21,215 nt of DNA from Sphingomonadales bacterium. Its GTDB lineage: Bacteria > Bacteroidota > Bacteroidia > UBA7662. The stretch is taken from assembly GCA_016872125.1 (NCBI GenBank), contig VHBD01000008.1, positions 1 through 21,215 of the forward strand, in the 5' to 3' direction. Both the position numbers and the translations under genes were made by a program. The notes beneath the pieces are model-generated. The model was not told the DNA's origin, did no database searches, and was given only the letters and a program-made list of their open reading frames with translations. Positions within the stretch are counted from its first letter, which is position 1. Every line of letters starts with the position of its first letter. Positions 21,061-21,215 of this stretch are shown in pieces.

Positions 21061-21215
21061 GTGGTTCACCCTAATTTCTTCCCACAAAGGACCAAATTTT
21101 CTTATAAGGTTCTAATTTGGTTTTTGGGGCTTGGAATTCTCAGCGGCTTAGAAAGTGGGTATGCCCAAAATTTTACCTCCTATTTTTCAGGGAATCCAAA
21201 CAATATTCAGCGTAC
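21061..21215 (+). CDS. Start of an exported protein, truncated by the window end
   Basis: From a GTG at 21061 the frame stays open to the end of the window, about 51 residues. It reads as a basic start (PQRTKFSYK), a hydrophobic core (VLIWFLGLGILSGL) and a probable signal-peptidase site at GYAQ, then a mature start NFTSYFSGNPNNIQR. It begins 13 bases after the GH18 stop on the same strand. The mature part visible is too short to assign a family. A later ATG at 21161 in another frame has no leader and is not favoured. Confidence 0.6.
   Translation, partial: MVHPNFFPQRTKFSYKVLIWFLGLGILSGLESGYAQNFTSYFSGNPNNIQR

Noticed and set aside
1..21215. tRNA, rRNA, CRISPR, IS elements or attachment sites
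   Set aside because: I looked for cloverleaf patterns, regular direct repeats, transposase motifs and terminal inverted repeats and saw none; reading by eye could miss a diverged case.

Overview
The window looks like chromosomal DNA of a member of the Bacteroidota. This is inferred from the gene families present (a DUF4402 protein, secreted hydrolases ending in a dockerin-like module, a menaquinone cluster), from the scarcity of clear Shine-Dalgarno sequences, and from at least one clean Bacteroidota-type promoter (TTTG, 17 bases, TACTTTTG) before the NlpC/P60 gene. Coding density is very high, many neighbours overlap by 4 bases (ATGA or GTGA), and no tRNA, rRNA, CRISPR array or insertion sequence was seen.

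Layout. 1-357: 3' end of a gene for a secreted protein with a dockerin-like C-terminal module, convergent with the next operon. 354-2106 (minus): pssA-purS-rsmI, tightly overlapping. 2214-2861 (plus): a secreted NlpC/P60 peptidase. 2897-7198 (plus): menaquinone cluster menI-menF-menD-menB, which covers chorismate to isochorismate, SEPHCHC formation, ring closure to DHNA-CoA and its hydrolysis. menC, menE and menA are not here. 7198-7758: a glutathione peroxidase that overlaps menB by one base.

7816-13014 (plus): the most interesting part, five consecutive genes that read as a chaperone-usher-like surface fibre locus. They are two small exported proteins, a DUF4402 pilin-like protein, a PapD-like periplasmic chaperone and a roughly 880-residue usher-like outer-membrane protein. 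A strong stem-loop lies between the pilin-like gene and the chaperone.

13031-17129 (minus): purK-purE followed after only 12 bases by a 771-residue secreted protein that joins an alpha/beta hydrolase, a TIM-barrel glycosidase-like domain and the dockerin-like module. 17204-18969 (plus): rsmA and a D-2-hydroxyacid dehydrogenase, overlapping by 4 bases. 19038-19475: a DUF1801 protein. 19491-21047: a secreted GH18-family enzyme with the same dockerin-like module. 21061-21215: the start of another exported protein, cut by the window end.

Two themes stand out: the fibre locus, and a C-terminal module shared by three secreted proteins whose first calcium loop appears split between the start and the very end of the module, as in a circularly permuted dockerin. 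Intergenic stretches are all under 100 bases; those not listed hold nothing I could recognise.
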